In this document: piece after piece, positions 36,794 through 44,026 of the stretch
Numbering within the stretch: the first letter of the stretch is position 1
Layout: each line of letters opens with the position of its first letter
DNA from: Sphingobium sp. AP49
Lineage (GTDB): Bacteria > Pseudomonadota > Alphaproteobacteria > Sphingomonadales > Sphingomonadaceae
Direction: 5' to 3'
Assembly (NCBI RefSeq): GCF_000281715.2
Contig: NZ_CP124576.1
Location: forward strand, 1,185,501 to 1,249,500
DNA length: 64,000 nucleotides
The notes under the pieces: generated by a model
Databases searched by the model: none
The model's input: only the letters and a program-made list of their open reading frames with translations
What the model was told of the DNA's origin: nothing
Program-made: the position numbers and the translations under genes

Positions 36794-39046
36794 TTATATG
36801 CCAATATTGCGGAAAGCTAGCCGAAGCTGGAAGGTGTTGCCCATTCGCGCGTCGCCGGTGGTCTGATAGTCGCGGCGCCAGGTGAAGCCGAGCGTCAGGC
36901 AGTCATCCTCATAGGCCACGCCCAGGCGCTGGCGCACCGGCTCATAGCCGTCGGCCGAACTGCCCGGATCCTCCTTCGCATCGGTCAGGTCGATGACGGT
37001 CGAGCCGAACACGGACCAGAATCGGGCGAACTGGATGCGGCCACCCAGGCGCAGTTCCTCGCGGTCCTGCAGGTCTTCCAGGCTGGCGTCGGCATTGCGG
37101 TTGAGCCGCAGATAGCTGACCATCGCATAGGTCTTCTTGCTGCCCAGGGTGGCATCGATCTCGTTCCGGCGGACGGCCAGGCTGTCCTTGTCGAAGCGGA
37201 AGCGCTGGGTGAAGCTGACGAAATCCTTGTAGCGCACGGTCCAGCGACCGACGATATCGGACATCCGATCCGCCAGGCCGGTGCCGTCGGGCAGGATGCT
37301 GGCGCGGTTGTCGAGGCGGTAGCTCTGGCCGATATTGGCATCGAGCGTGAAATTGGGCACTGCCAGATTATATTCGACGCCATAGGTGATGCGGCTCGAA
37401 TCCTCGAACCGATCATAGCCTGCGAAGCGATTGAGCGCGAAGAGGTTGCTGTCCTCCAGGTCGACCGCGCGCGCGTCCTCATTGGGAACGTCGAGATTCT
37501 TGAGGTGCGGCGCAGCGACGACCTGAACGCGCGGGGCAATCCGTTGCACGCCACCAAATGCCTCACCCATGAAGGGCCAGCGCATGTCGACCGCGGCGGC
37601 GGCGATGCCGCGCGTCTCCCAGCCCGGCGTGCCGGCATAGCTGGCCTGGGTCGTCAGGTCATTGTCGGTGCTGTGATAGACGTCGCCGCGCAGATAGGTC
37701 GTGAAGGTGACTTCCTGCCCCAGGCCGGTCAGCTTGCGCAAATTCCACTCGAATGCGGCGAAGGCACGCTGGGTGTCCTGCCCTTCGGTGCGGGTGATGG
37801 CGAGGGTGTTGGCCTGGAACTGGATCTGGCCGCCGAGCAGCGGGTCCTTCATCCGCAGGCGATAATCCATCACCGGCAGCGCGATCGGCATCTGCCCCTG
37901 GGGATCGTCGGTGCGCAGCGTCTGCACGGCCCAGCCGGCGAGCGAGAAATAGCTGTTCTCGCCGATCCGCTGCACGCCCAGGGTCGAGCGTAGCCGGTCG
38001 TCTCGGTTGATGTCGTAGCGCCGCAGGAAGGTGCGATCGGTCGCGACGCGAATCGAGCCGTTGACGCTCCATTCCGGCGTCAGCTGCAGGCCGCCGCTGG
38101 CGTCGATCGCGCCGCGTATGTCCTTCTGCGAATCGGTCGGCGTCGTCCCGCTGGAGCGGCTGCCATAGGTGGCGTAGCCGGTGATCTGATAGGCGCCACG
38201 GTCGTAGAGATGTCGAAAGTTGCCCTCCATCATCGGCAGCGTGTCGGTATAGACATGCGGCGTCAGAGTAAGATCGCGGTTGGGGGCAAGCTTCATATAA
38301 TAAGGCAGCGCGACCTCGAACCCGTTGGTGCGGTCGTAGCGCATATTGGGTACCAGCAGGCCGCTGCCGCCATTGTCACCGACCGGATGAGACAGGCCGG
38401 GCAACGGGATGAGCGGCAGGCCGAACAATTCGACATTGGCTTTGGTATAGGAAACGCGTTCCTTGGTCGGGTCATAGATGACCTTGACCGCATTGATCTG
38501 CCAGGTCGGTTCCTTGGGGCAGCCGCCGCCATCTTCCACCGGGCAGCCAGTATAGGCGGCATGGTGCAACGTATAGATGCCGTTGACCCGTTCGCCCTTG
38601 GTCGCGGCCATGCGTCCGCCCTGCTGCAGGACCAACAGCATGTTGTCGACCGCGCCGTCCTGCAGCGTGTCGGTGACGTCGAAGCGATCACCATAGGCAA
38701 CATTGCCTTCGGGATCGACGACGGACACGCTGCCGATCGCCTCGACCTTGCCGGTGTTGCGGTCCCATACGATCTTGTCGGCGCGCAGCCGGTTGCCGTC
38801 GCGCAGCAACTGGACATTGCCGGTCGCGGTCACGATCTGGCTGTTGCTGTCATATTCCAGGCTATCGGCCGCGAAGCCGATTTCCTGGTCATTTTCCGGC
38901 ACAGGGGCGTCGGGCGCGCTGATCCCGGCCTGGGGCTCGTTGAGCCTGGGCTTGGGAGTCTGCTGCGCCTGAACCGCAGGCGCGAGCAGCAGGCACGAGG
39001 ACGCGGCGCCGGCCAGCAGCGCATGTTTAAACGGCAGGGGGAACAT
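36794..39046 (-). CDS. lptD: LPS-assembly protein LptD
   Basis: 750 residues from the ATG at 39046. Signal peptide ending AVQAQ near residue 28; OstA/LptA-like jellyroll domain (about 55-190: GFAADSLEYDSNSQIVTATGNVQLLRDGNRLRADKI), then the large beta-barrel. Cysteines in YTGCPVEDGGGCP and YEDDCLTLGF are candidates for the disulfides that the family needs. The protein inserts LPS in the outer membrane with LptE. First gene of the four-gene unit; divergent from pepA. Confidence 0.95.
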   Translation of the reverse strand: MFPLPFKHALLAGAASSCLLLAPAVQAQQTPKPRLNEPQAGISAPDAPVPENDQEIGFAADSLEYDSNSQIVTATGNVQLLRDGNRLRADKIVWDRNTGKVEAIGSVSVVDPEGNVAYGDRFDVTDTLQDGAVDNMLLVLQQGGRMAATKGERVNGIYTLHHAAYTGCPVEDGGGCPKEPTWQINAVKVIYDPTKERVSYTKANVELFGLPLIPLPGLSHPVGDNGGSGLLVPNMRYDRTNGFEVALPYYMKLAPNRDLTLTPHVYTDTLPMMEGNFRHLYDRGAYQITGYATYGSRSSGTTPTDSQKDIRGAIDASGGLQLTPEWSVNGSIRVATDRTFLRRYDINRDDRLRSTLGVQRIGENSYFSLAGWAVQTLRTDDPQGQMPIALPVMDYRLRMKDPLLGGQIQFQANTLAITRTEGQDTQRAFAAFEWNLRKLTGLGQEVTFTTYLRGDVYHSTDNDLTTQASYAGTPGWETRGIAAAAVDMRWPFMGEAFGGVQRIAPRVQVVAAPHLKNLDVPNEDARAVDLEDSNLFALNRFAGYDRFEDSSRITYGVEYNLAVPNFTLDANIGQSYRLDNRASILPDGTGLADRMSDIVGRWTVRYKDFVSFTQRFRFDKDSLAVRRNEIDATLGSKKTYAMVSYLRLNRNADASLEDLQDREELRLGGRIQFARFWSVFGSTVIDLTDAKEDPGSSADGYEPVRQRLGVAYEDDCLTLGFTWRRDYQTTGDARMGNTFQLRLAFRNIGI

Positions 39047-39236
39047 GGAAATCTGCAAGCGGTGGAGCCTCTTTGGGGCACTTCTCGACCCCGCCTATCG
39101 CACTGGTTGAAGCGCGCCGCAATCTATCCTCGCGTTTCCGCGTGCCGAAATCGGCCGAACGGCTTTCCAGACGATGGAAGCCGCACTATCTGGCAGGGAG
39201 AAGAGAGACACGCCGTTGCACAGAAAAGGCACATCG

Positions 39237-40682
39237 ATGGACATCCAATTCAGCCCCTCCCGCCCTCAAGCCGACACGCTGGTTCTTGCCGTAGCGAAGG
39301 GGTCCGTCGACAATTTGCCGCTCGCGGCGTCTGCAACGCTGACCGCCGGGGCTGCTGCTGCACGTTTCACCGGCGAAGCGGGGGGCAGCTTTGAAAGCTT
39401 CGTCGACGAGGGCGGTGCGGTGCTGCGGGTTGTGCTGCTGGGCCTGGGCAGCGGCAGCGACGCGGACCTCGAACGGGCGGGCGGCGCGTTGACGGCGCGT
39501 CTGTCGATTAGCGGCGCGGTGCATGCAGCCGTCGAATTTCCTGCCGGGATCAGCGGCGAGAGCGCGGCGCGCCTTGGCTTTGGCGCATTGCTGCGCAGCT
39601 GGCGGATCGACACCTATCGCACCCGCCAGAGCGAGAAGGCCAAGCCGACGCTGGCGACCGTGACGATCGTGGCGAACGATGCCGACGCCGAGTGGACGAA
39701 ATTGTCGGCGATCGCGGCCGGCGTGGCCTTCACCCGCGAACTGGTATCGGAGCCGGCGAACATCCTTTATCCCGAAAGCTTCGTCGAACGCTGCCAGCAT
39801 CTGGCCGAGCTGGGCGTCAAGATCACTGTGCTGGACCGTGCGGCGATGACGGAACTCGGCATGGGGGCGCTGCTGGGCGTGGCGCAGGGTTCCGCGCGTG
39901 AAGCACGGCTGTTGGCGATGGAATGGGATGGCACCGATGGCGCCGCCGAAAAGCCGGTGGTGTTCATCGGCAAGGGCGTGACCTTCGACACCGGCGGCAT
40001 CTCGCTCAAGCCTGGCCCCGGCATGGAAGACATGAAGTGGGATATGGGCGGCGCGGGCGCCGTTGCGGGTGCCATGAAGGCGCTGGCTGGCCGCAAGGCC
40101 AAGGCGCGCGTCGTCGGCATTTGCGGCCTGGTCGAGAATATGCCGGACGCCAACGCCCAGCGCCCCGGTGACATCGTGACGTCCATGTCGGGCCAGACGA
40201 TCGAGGTGCTGAATACCGATGCGGAAGGACGGCTGGTGCTGTGCGATGCCGTGACCTGGGCGCAGAAGGCCTATGCGCCGGATGTGGTGATCGACCTGGC
40301 GACCCTGACCGGGGCGATGATGGTGGCGTTGGGCGACCAATATGCTGGCATCTTCGCCAATGATGACGGCCTGGCCGACGATCTGATCGCAGCAGGTAAG
40401 GTGAGCGGTGACCAGTTGTGGCGCTTTCCCTTGTCCGACGCCTATAACAAGCTGATCGACAGCCCGATCGCCGACATGAAGAATATCGGCCCGCGCTTCG
40501 CCGGATCGATCACGGCGGCGCAGTTCATCAAGCGATTCGTCAACGAAGGCGTCAAATGGGCGCATCTCGACATTGCCGGCATGGTCTGGTCGGACAAGCC
40601 CGGCGCGACCTGGGACAAGGGCGCGACCGGCTATGGCGTACGCCTGATCGACCAGTTGGTGGCCGACAAGTTCGAGCGTTGA
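39237..40682 (+). CDS. pepA: Leucyl aminopeptidase (M17)
   Basis: 481 residues from MDIQFSPSRPQAD; an upstream in-frame ATG is less likely. C-terminal M17 domain: GKGVTFDTGGISLKPGPGMEDMKWDMGGAG with metal-binding residues, the signature NTDAEGRLVL, and a last helix region WAHLDIAGMVW. Cytoplasmic, two-metal aminopeptidase. The next gene, holC, starts 4 bases after its stop; this pepA-holC pair is conserved in proteobacteria. Confidence 0.95.
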   Translation: MDIQFSPSRPQADTLVLAVAKGSVDNLPLAASATLTAGAAAARFTGEAGGSFESFVDEGGAVLRVVLLGLGSGSDADLERAGGALTARLSISGAVHAAVEFPAGISGESAARLGFGALLRSWRIDTYRTRQSEKAKPTLATVTIVANDADAEWTKLSAIAAGVAFTRELVSEPANILYPESFVERCQHLAELGVKITVLDRAAMTELGMGALLGVAQGSAREARLLAMEWDGTDGAAEKPVVFIGKGVTFDTGGISLKPGPGMEDMKWDMGGAGAVAGAMKALAGRKAKARVVGICGLVENMPDANAQRPGDIVTSMSGQTIEVLNTDAEGRLVLCDAVTWAQKAYAPDVVIDLATLTGAMMVALGDQYAGIFANDDGLADDLIAAGKVSGDQLWRFPLSDAYNKLIDSPIADMKNIGPRFAGSITAAQFIKRFVNEGVKWAHLDIAGMVWSDKPGATWDKGATGYGVRLIDQLVADKFER

Positions 40683-40686
40683 TGCC

Positions 40687-41124
40687 GTGCAGGTCGACTT
40701 CTACCAGCTGAGCCGCGATCCTGTGGAAGGGGTGTTGCCCGCGATCGCGGCACGCATCCTGGACATGGGCGCACGGCTGTTGGTGGTGGCCGACGAACCG
40801 GAACGGCTCGCCCGCATATCGGCGGGCCTGTGGGCCGGTCCACCCGAAAGCTTCCTGGCCAATGGCGTGGCGGGTGACGGCGTGGATGCGGCCCAACCGG
40901 TGTTGCTGGCACAGGACTGCGTCGCTGCCAATGGCGCGAAGCATATCGCGCTGGCGGATGGGATATGGCGCGAGGAGGCGCTGGGCTTCGAGCGCGCCTT
41001 CTATTTCTTCGACGCGGACACGATCGATGGGGCGCGGGCCAGCTGGCGCGCGCTCAACAAGCGTGAGGGCGTGACCCCACGCTTCTGGCGACAGGAAGGT
41101 CGCAAATGGGTGCAGGGGCCTTGA
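40687..41124 (+). CDS. holC: DNA polymerase III chi subunit
   Basis: 145 residues, GTG start 4 bases after the pepA stop. Chi-family character: VDFYQLSRDPVEGVLPAIAARILDMGARLLVVADEPERLARI, PVLLAQDCVAANGAKHIALADG and AFYFFDADTIDGARASWRALNKR. It links the clamp loader with single-strand binding protein. Short C-terminal part FWRQEGRKWVQGP is typical. Confidence 0.92.
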   Translation: MQVDFYQLSRDPVEGVLPAIAARILDMGARLLVVADEPERLARISAGLWAGPPESFLANGVAGDGVDAAQPVLLAQDCVAANGAKHIALADGIWREEALGFERAFYFFDADTIDGARASWRALNKREGVTPRFWRQEGRKWVQGP

Positions 41125-41151
41125 ACTGCCGGAATTAGGGGCTGTCCCAGT

Positions 41152-41182
41152 CCTCTTGCTGCCCTCTTGCCCGCCCTCTTGC
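41152..41182. repeat. Three tandem CCTCTTGC copies upstream of ndk
   Basis: CCTCTTGC occurs at 41152-41159, 41163-41170 and 41175-41182, spaced 11 and 12 bases. That is close to one DNA helical turn, so these could be a regulator binding array or a chance slippage repeat. They lie 66 bases or more upstream of the ndk ATG. Confidence 0.5.
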
Positions 41183-41247
41183 GAAGTGATCCGGGCCAGT
41201 CTAAAGGGCGCGCAACTTTATTCCAACAATTCGGAGTTATGAGGGCC

Positions 41248-41670
41248 ATGGCCGTCACGCGCACTTTTTCGATCATCAAGCCCGACGCGACCCGTCGCAA
41301 CCTGACCGGCGCCGTCACCAAGATGCTGGAAGAAGCCGGCCTGCGCGTCGTTGCTTCCAAGCGCATCCGCATGAGCCGCGAACAGGCCGAAGGCTTCTAT
41401 GCCGTGCATAAGGAACGCCCCTTCTTCGCTGACCTGGTTGCCTTCATGATCTCCGGCCCGGTCGTCGTCCAGGTTCTGGAAGGCGAAAATGCCGTGACCC
41501 GCAACCGCGACATCATGGGCGCCACCAACCCGGCCAATGCCGACGCCGGCACCATCCGCAAGGAACTGGCCGAATCGATCGAAGCCAATTCGGTCCATGG
41601 TTCGGACAGCGAGGAAAATGCCGCGATCGAGATCGCCTATTTCTTCAAGCCCGAAGAAATCGTCGGCTAA
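41248..41670 (+). CDS. ndk: Nucleoside diphosphate kinase
   Basis: 140 residues from [18 protein letters not shown]. Catalytic His117 in [13 protein letters not shown], with [18 protein letters not shown] before it. It equalises nucleoside triphosphate pools using ATP. Start chosen at 41248; an ATG 9 bases upstream is too near its purine-rich sequence. A strong terminator follows. Confidence 0.97.
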   Translation: MAVTRTFSIIKPDATRRNLTGAVTKMLEEAGLRVVASKRIRMSREQAEGFYAVHKERPFFADLVAFMISGPVVVQVLEGENAVTRNRDIMGATNPANADAGTIRKELAESIEANSVHGSDSEENAAIEIAYFFKPEEIVG

Positions 41671-41702
41671 ACCCGACACACGTCCCCCGGACGAGCAAAA
41701 GG

Positions 41703-41736
41703 CCCGGCGCTCCCGCAAGGAGCGGCCGGGTTTTTT
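41703..41736 (+). terminator. Rho-independent terminator after ndk
   Basis: Stem of CCCGG and GCTCC paired with GGAGC and CCGGG (41703-41730) around a CGCAA loop, followed by six T. Lies 32 bases after the ndk stop. Confidence 0.9.
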
Positions 41737-41753
41737 GTTGGGCTCGCCGTGGA

Positions 41754-42380
41754 TCAGCGCTTCGTTTGCCGCGCCCAGCGGGCGTCGATCTGGGCCTGGG
41801 CGCCGGCTCCTTGGGCATGGCTGACCAGCGACAAGCCGCGCAGCGTCAGCTTGTGGCCGGACAGCCATTTGCCGGCGATGCCATAGCCGATGTCGTAGAT
41901 CGCCGAATCTTCGTGGGTGTCGCCATTGACGACGAACTGGGTGACGATCGTCACCGGCAGTTTCTCATCGCCGATGCTGTCGTCGGGCAGTTTTGCGCCA
42001 TTACGGGCCTTTTTCAGGGCGTCCTCGAACCAGGTCGCCTCGATTCGGGGTTCGCCCGTCGTGTCGACCGGTGCGATGCCCAGCGCCTTGGGGAAATGGA
42101 TCGTCTGGCTCTGCACCAATTGATCGGGATCGGCGGGCTTGAGCGTCAGCCGGCTCTCGCCGTCGGCCTGCGCGTTCAGCACCAGTCGAGCCGCGCGGGC
42201 GGAAGCTTTGCTGCTTTCCGCCGCCTTGTCGGCCCGTTCGTCCTTCTTGTCCGCCCAGTTGAGATAAAGGGTGAGGGCGGAGATCATCACCGCCGCCACC
42301 GCCAATGTTTCTCCCAACGTGATCCAGCGCCGGCGGATCCTGGCGGCTTCTTCCTTGCGTGTCTCCGGGCTGTCGCTCAT
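41754..42380 (-). CDS. Membrane-anchored protein of unknown function
   Basis: 208 residues from MSDSPETRKEEAARIRRRW. A single transmembrane helix (about 24-42, GETLAVAAVMISALTLYLNW) follows a basic N-terminus, so the C-terminal part probably faces the periplasm. A charged helix (DKKDERADKAAESSKASARAARL) precedes a beta-rich domain. No family recognised. It follows the GST gene with a gap of 4 bases, in an apparent two-gene unit. Confidence 0.7.
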   Translation of the reverse strand: MSDSPETRKEEAARIRRRWITLGETLAVAAVMISALTLYLNWADKKDERADKAAESSKASARAARLVLNAQADGESRLTLKPADPDQLVQSQTIHFPKALGIAPVDTTGEPRIEATWFEDALKKARNGAKLPDDSIGDEKLPVTIVTQFVVNGDTHEDSAIYDIGYGIAGKWLSGHKLTLRGLSLVSHAQGAGAQAQIDARWARQTKR

Positions 42381-42384
42381 CGGA

Positions 42385-43059
42385 TCAGACCTTTTGGGGC
42401 GGGACTTCAAACTTGTCGATCACCCATTCCTCGGCCTGTGCCTCGCCGATCCATTCCTGCATCCAGGGATGGGCGATGATCGCGCGCATATAGGCTTCGG
42501 CAAAGCGGGCGACGGGCAACTGATAGGTGATGAAGCGGGTGACGACGGGCGCGAACATCAGGTCGACCGCGCCAAATTCGCCGAACAGGAAGTCACCCTC
42601 GCCACCGTAGCGGGCGCGGGCCTGTGCCCAAAGTTCCATGATCCGTGCGATATCTTGCACGACGGCATCCGATGGCGGCACCGGATCGTAGATCTGGCGG
42701 ATGTTCATGCTGTGCTCGCGGCGCAGCGCGGCGAAGCTGGAGTGCATTTCGGCGGCCATCGATCGCGCCATGGCGCGGGCGGCCGGATCGGTCGGCCAGA
42801 ACAGGTCGCGGCCCGTCTTCTCGTTCAGATATTCGACGATCGCCAGGCTGTCCCATACGACGATGTCGTCACCATCCCACAAGATGGGCACCTTGCCCGA
42901 TGAAGGCGCGAATTCATCGCCTTCGCGTCGCTTTTCCCATTCCTCGTCATAGAGCGGGACGACCACTTCTTCGAAGGGAAGGCCCGACAATTTGCACGCC
43001 AGCCAGCCGCGCAGCGACCAGCTCGAATAGGCTTTGTTGCCAATGAACAGCTTCATCAT
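42385..43059 (-). CDS. Glutathione S-transferase family protein
   Basis: 224 residues. N-terminal thioredoxin fold: KLFIGNKAYSSWSLRGWLACKLSGLPFEEV, with a Ser-rich active-site stretch (YSSWS) and SGKVPILWDGDDIVVWDSLAIVEYLNE, the cis-Pro and glutathione-contact region. All-helical C-terminal domain. Substrate unknown. An alternative ATG lies 3 bases further in. The upstream stretch holds a strong leftward terminator-like hairpin 90 bases before the start. Confidence 0.88.
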   Translation of the reverse strand: MMKLFIGNKAYSSWSLRGWLACKLSGLPFEEVVVPLYDEEWEKRREGDEFAPSSGKVPILWDGDDIVVWDSLAIVEYLNEKTGRDLFWPTDPAARAMARSMAAEMHSSFAALRREHSMNIRQIYDPVPPSDAVVQDIARIMELWAQARARYGGEGDFLFGEFGAVDLMFAPVVTRFITYQLPVARFAEAYMRAIIAHPWMQEWIGEAQAEEWVIDKFEVPPQKV

Positions 43060-43147
43060 GCCGGTGTCTTAGCCGGTGCGGCTTTGGTAAGTCGAGAGCG
43101 GTGTGCGGGCTTTCGCAGCCGCCGCCGAGTTTCCCGCCGGCTAGAGC

Positions 43148-43181
43148 AAAAAATAGCCCGGAGGCTGAATGCCCCGGGCTA
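43148..43181 (-). terminator. Leftward terminator/attenuator upstream of the GST gene
   Basis: TAGCCCGG (43154-43161) pairs perfectly with CCGGGCTA (43174-43181); inside, GGC and GCC add three more pairs around TGAAT, with one A bulge. Read leftwards it is followed by six T (complement of 43148-43153). No gene lies upstream on this strand before the Crp-type gene, so it ends an RNA of its own or attenuates the GST unit. Confidence 0.7.
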
Positions 43182-43199
43182 GTGGAAAGGCTGCCCCAT
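43179..43199 (-). CDS. Possible six-codon leader peptide
   Basis: ATG-GGG-CAG-CCT-TTC-CAC-TAG (MGQPFH) is preceded at 7 bases by AAGGAGG, a stronger ribosome binding site than most genes here have. The stop codon lies in the right arm of the following terminator stem, so a ribosome on it would alter the hairpin. Very short, so chance is possible. Confidence 0.3.
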   Translation of the reverse strand: MGQPFH

Positions 43200-43254
43200 A
43201 ACGGAGCCTCCTTCGGGTCGCATCCGACGTCTAGGTGATTGCAGCGGACGGGGC

Positions 43255-43270
43255 CGTGATCAGCATCACG
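43255..43270. promoter_or_regulatory. Crp/Fnr-type palindrome upstream of a Crp/Fnr gene
   Basis: CGTGATCAGCATCACG is a perfect palindrome around the central CAGC: GTGA-N6-TCAC fits the Crp core, and TGAT-N4-ATCA the Fnr/FixK core. Its distance of 63 bases to the putative start of the Crp/Fnr-type gene suggests autoregulation. It is also the stem of a terminator-like hairpin if transcribed rightwards. Confidence 0.5.
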
Positions 43271-43332
43271 TTTTTCGAGGGAATTTGTGCGATCCGCTGT
43301 TTCCCTCGCCCCAGCTTGGGCTATGCCGGAAG

Positions 43333-44016
43333 ATGGCCATCAAGGGTGGAGAATTGCGCGCCTTGGACAGGGAAGAACAGATCGATGTGATTGCGGCCAT
43401 CTTTCGCTGTGGCCAGGAGATGGCGCAGGCGTTGCGGCGCGTTCTGATTCCGCAGCGCGTGGGGGCGAAACAGATATTGGCGCATCAGGGAGAAGCATCG
43501 CATCATTGCTGGCTCGTCGTGGACGGCTGCGTGGTGGCGCAGACCTTCGGTGTCGATGGCCAGCGCCAACAGCTTGCCCGGCATGGGCCGGGCGAATTTT
43601 TCGGCGCCTATCCGGCACCCACAACGCATCGCGCCGAAATCGAGGCGATGGTCGAGACGCAGTTGTTGCAGGCCGAAGCGCAGGCGCTGGCGGCGCTGGT
43701 GGCGACGGATGCCCAGATCGGCGCCGGCATGGCCCGGCTGCTTGCCCGTCAGCTTGACCGGGCGCTGGACCGGATGGCGACCAGGTCCACCTACAGCGCG
43801 GCAGGGCGGGTCTATAGCGAACTGCTGGCGCTGGCCGACGGACGCGCGGATATTGTGCCTGCCCCCCAGATCACAACGCTTGCGCTGAGCGCGAACACGA
43901 CGCGTGAAACCGCCTCGCGGGCGGTTGCGGTCCTGATCCGGCGCGGCATTGTCAGTCGGGAGGACGGCAAGATCATCATTCATTCGCCCCGGATGCTGAG
44001 CGACATGATCCTGTAA
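43333..44016 (+). CDS. Crp/Fnr-family transcription regulator
   Basis: 227 residues from the ATG at 43333; its ribosome binding site is poor and a TTG at 43285 after GAGGG is an alternative. N-terminal cyclic-nucleotide-binding-type beta roll (about 15-125: VGAKQILAHQGEASHHCWLVVDGCVVAQTFGVDGQRQQLARHGPGEFFG), dimer helix, C-terminal winged helix (about 150-220) with TLALSANTTRETASRAVAVLIRRGIVSREDGKIIIHS. It lacks the Fnr cysteine cluster. Effector unknown. Its gene converges on the TPR/SLOG gene with 10 bases between stops. Confidence 0.85.
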   Translation: MAIKGGELRALDREEQIDVIAAIFRCGQEMAQALRRVLIPQRVGAKQILAHQGEASHHCWLVVDGCVVAQTFGVDGQRQQLARHGPGEFFGAYPAPTTHRAEIEAMVETQLLQAEAQALAALVATDAQIGAGMARLLARQLDRALDRMATRSTYSAAGRVYSELLALADGRADIVPAPQITTLALSANTTRETASRAVAVLIRRGIVSREDGKIIIHSPRMLSDMIL

Positions 44017-44026
44017 GGCGAGCGAA

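Larger units (their letters stand above)
43148..43275. ncRNA. Candidate structured small RNA or leader, orientation uncertain
   Basis: A 128-base block without a protein gene but with several helices. Leftward reading: SD-like AAGGAGG (43213-43207), ATG at 43199, six codons (Met-Gly-Gln-Pro-Phe-His), TAG inside the terminator hairpin 43148-43181. Rightward reading: the same hairpin first, then AGGCT/AGCCT (43188-43209), an exposed CCTCCTT (anti-SD-like) and a final CGTGAT-CAGC-ATCACG hairpin with five T (43255-43275). Either an sRNA or an attenuating leader fits; no Rfam family recognised. Confidence 0.45.
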
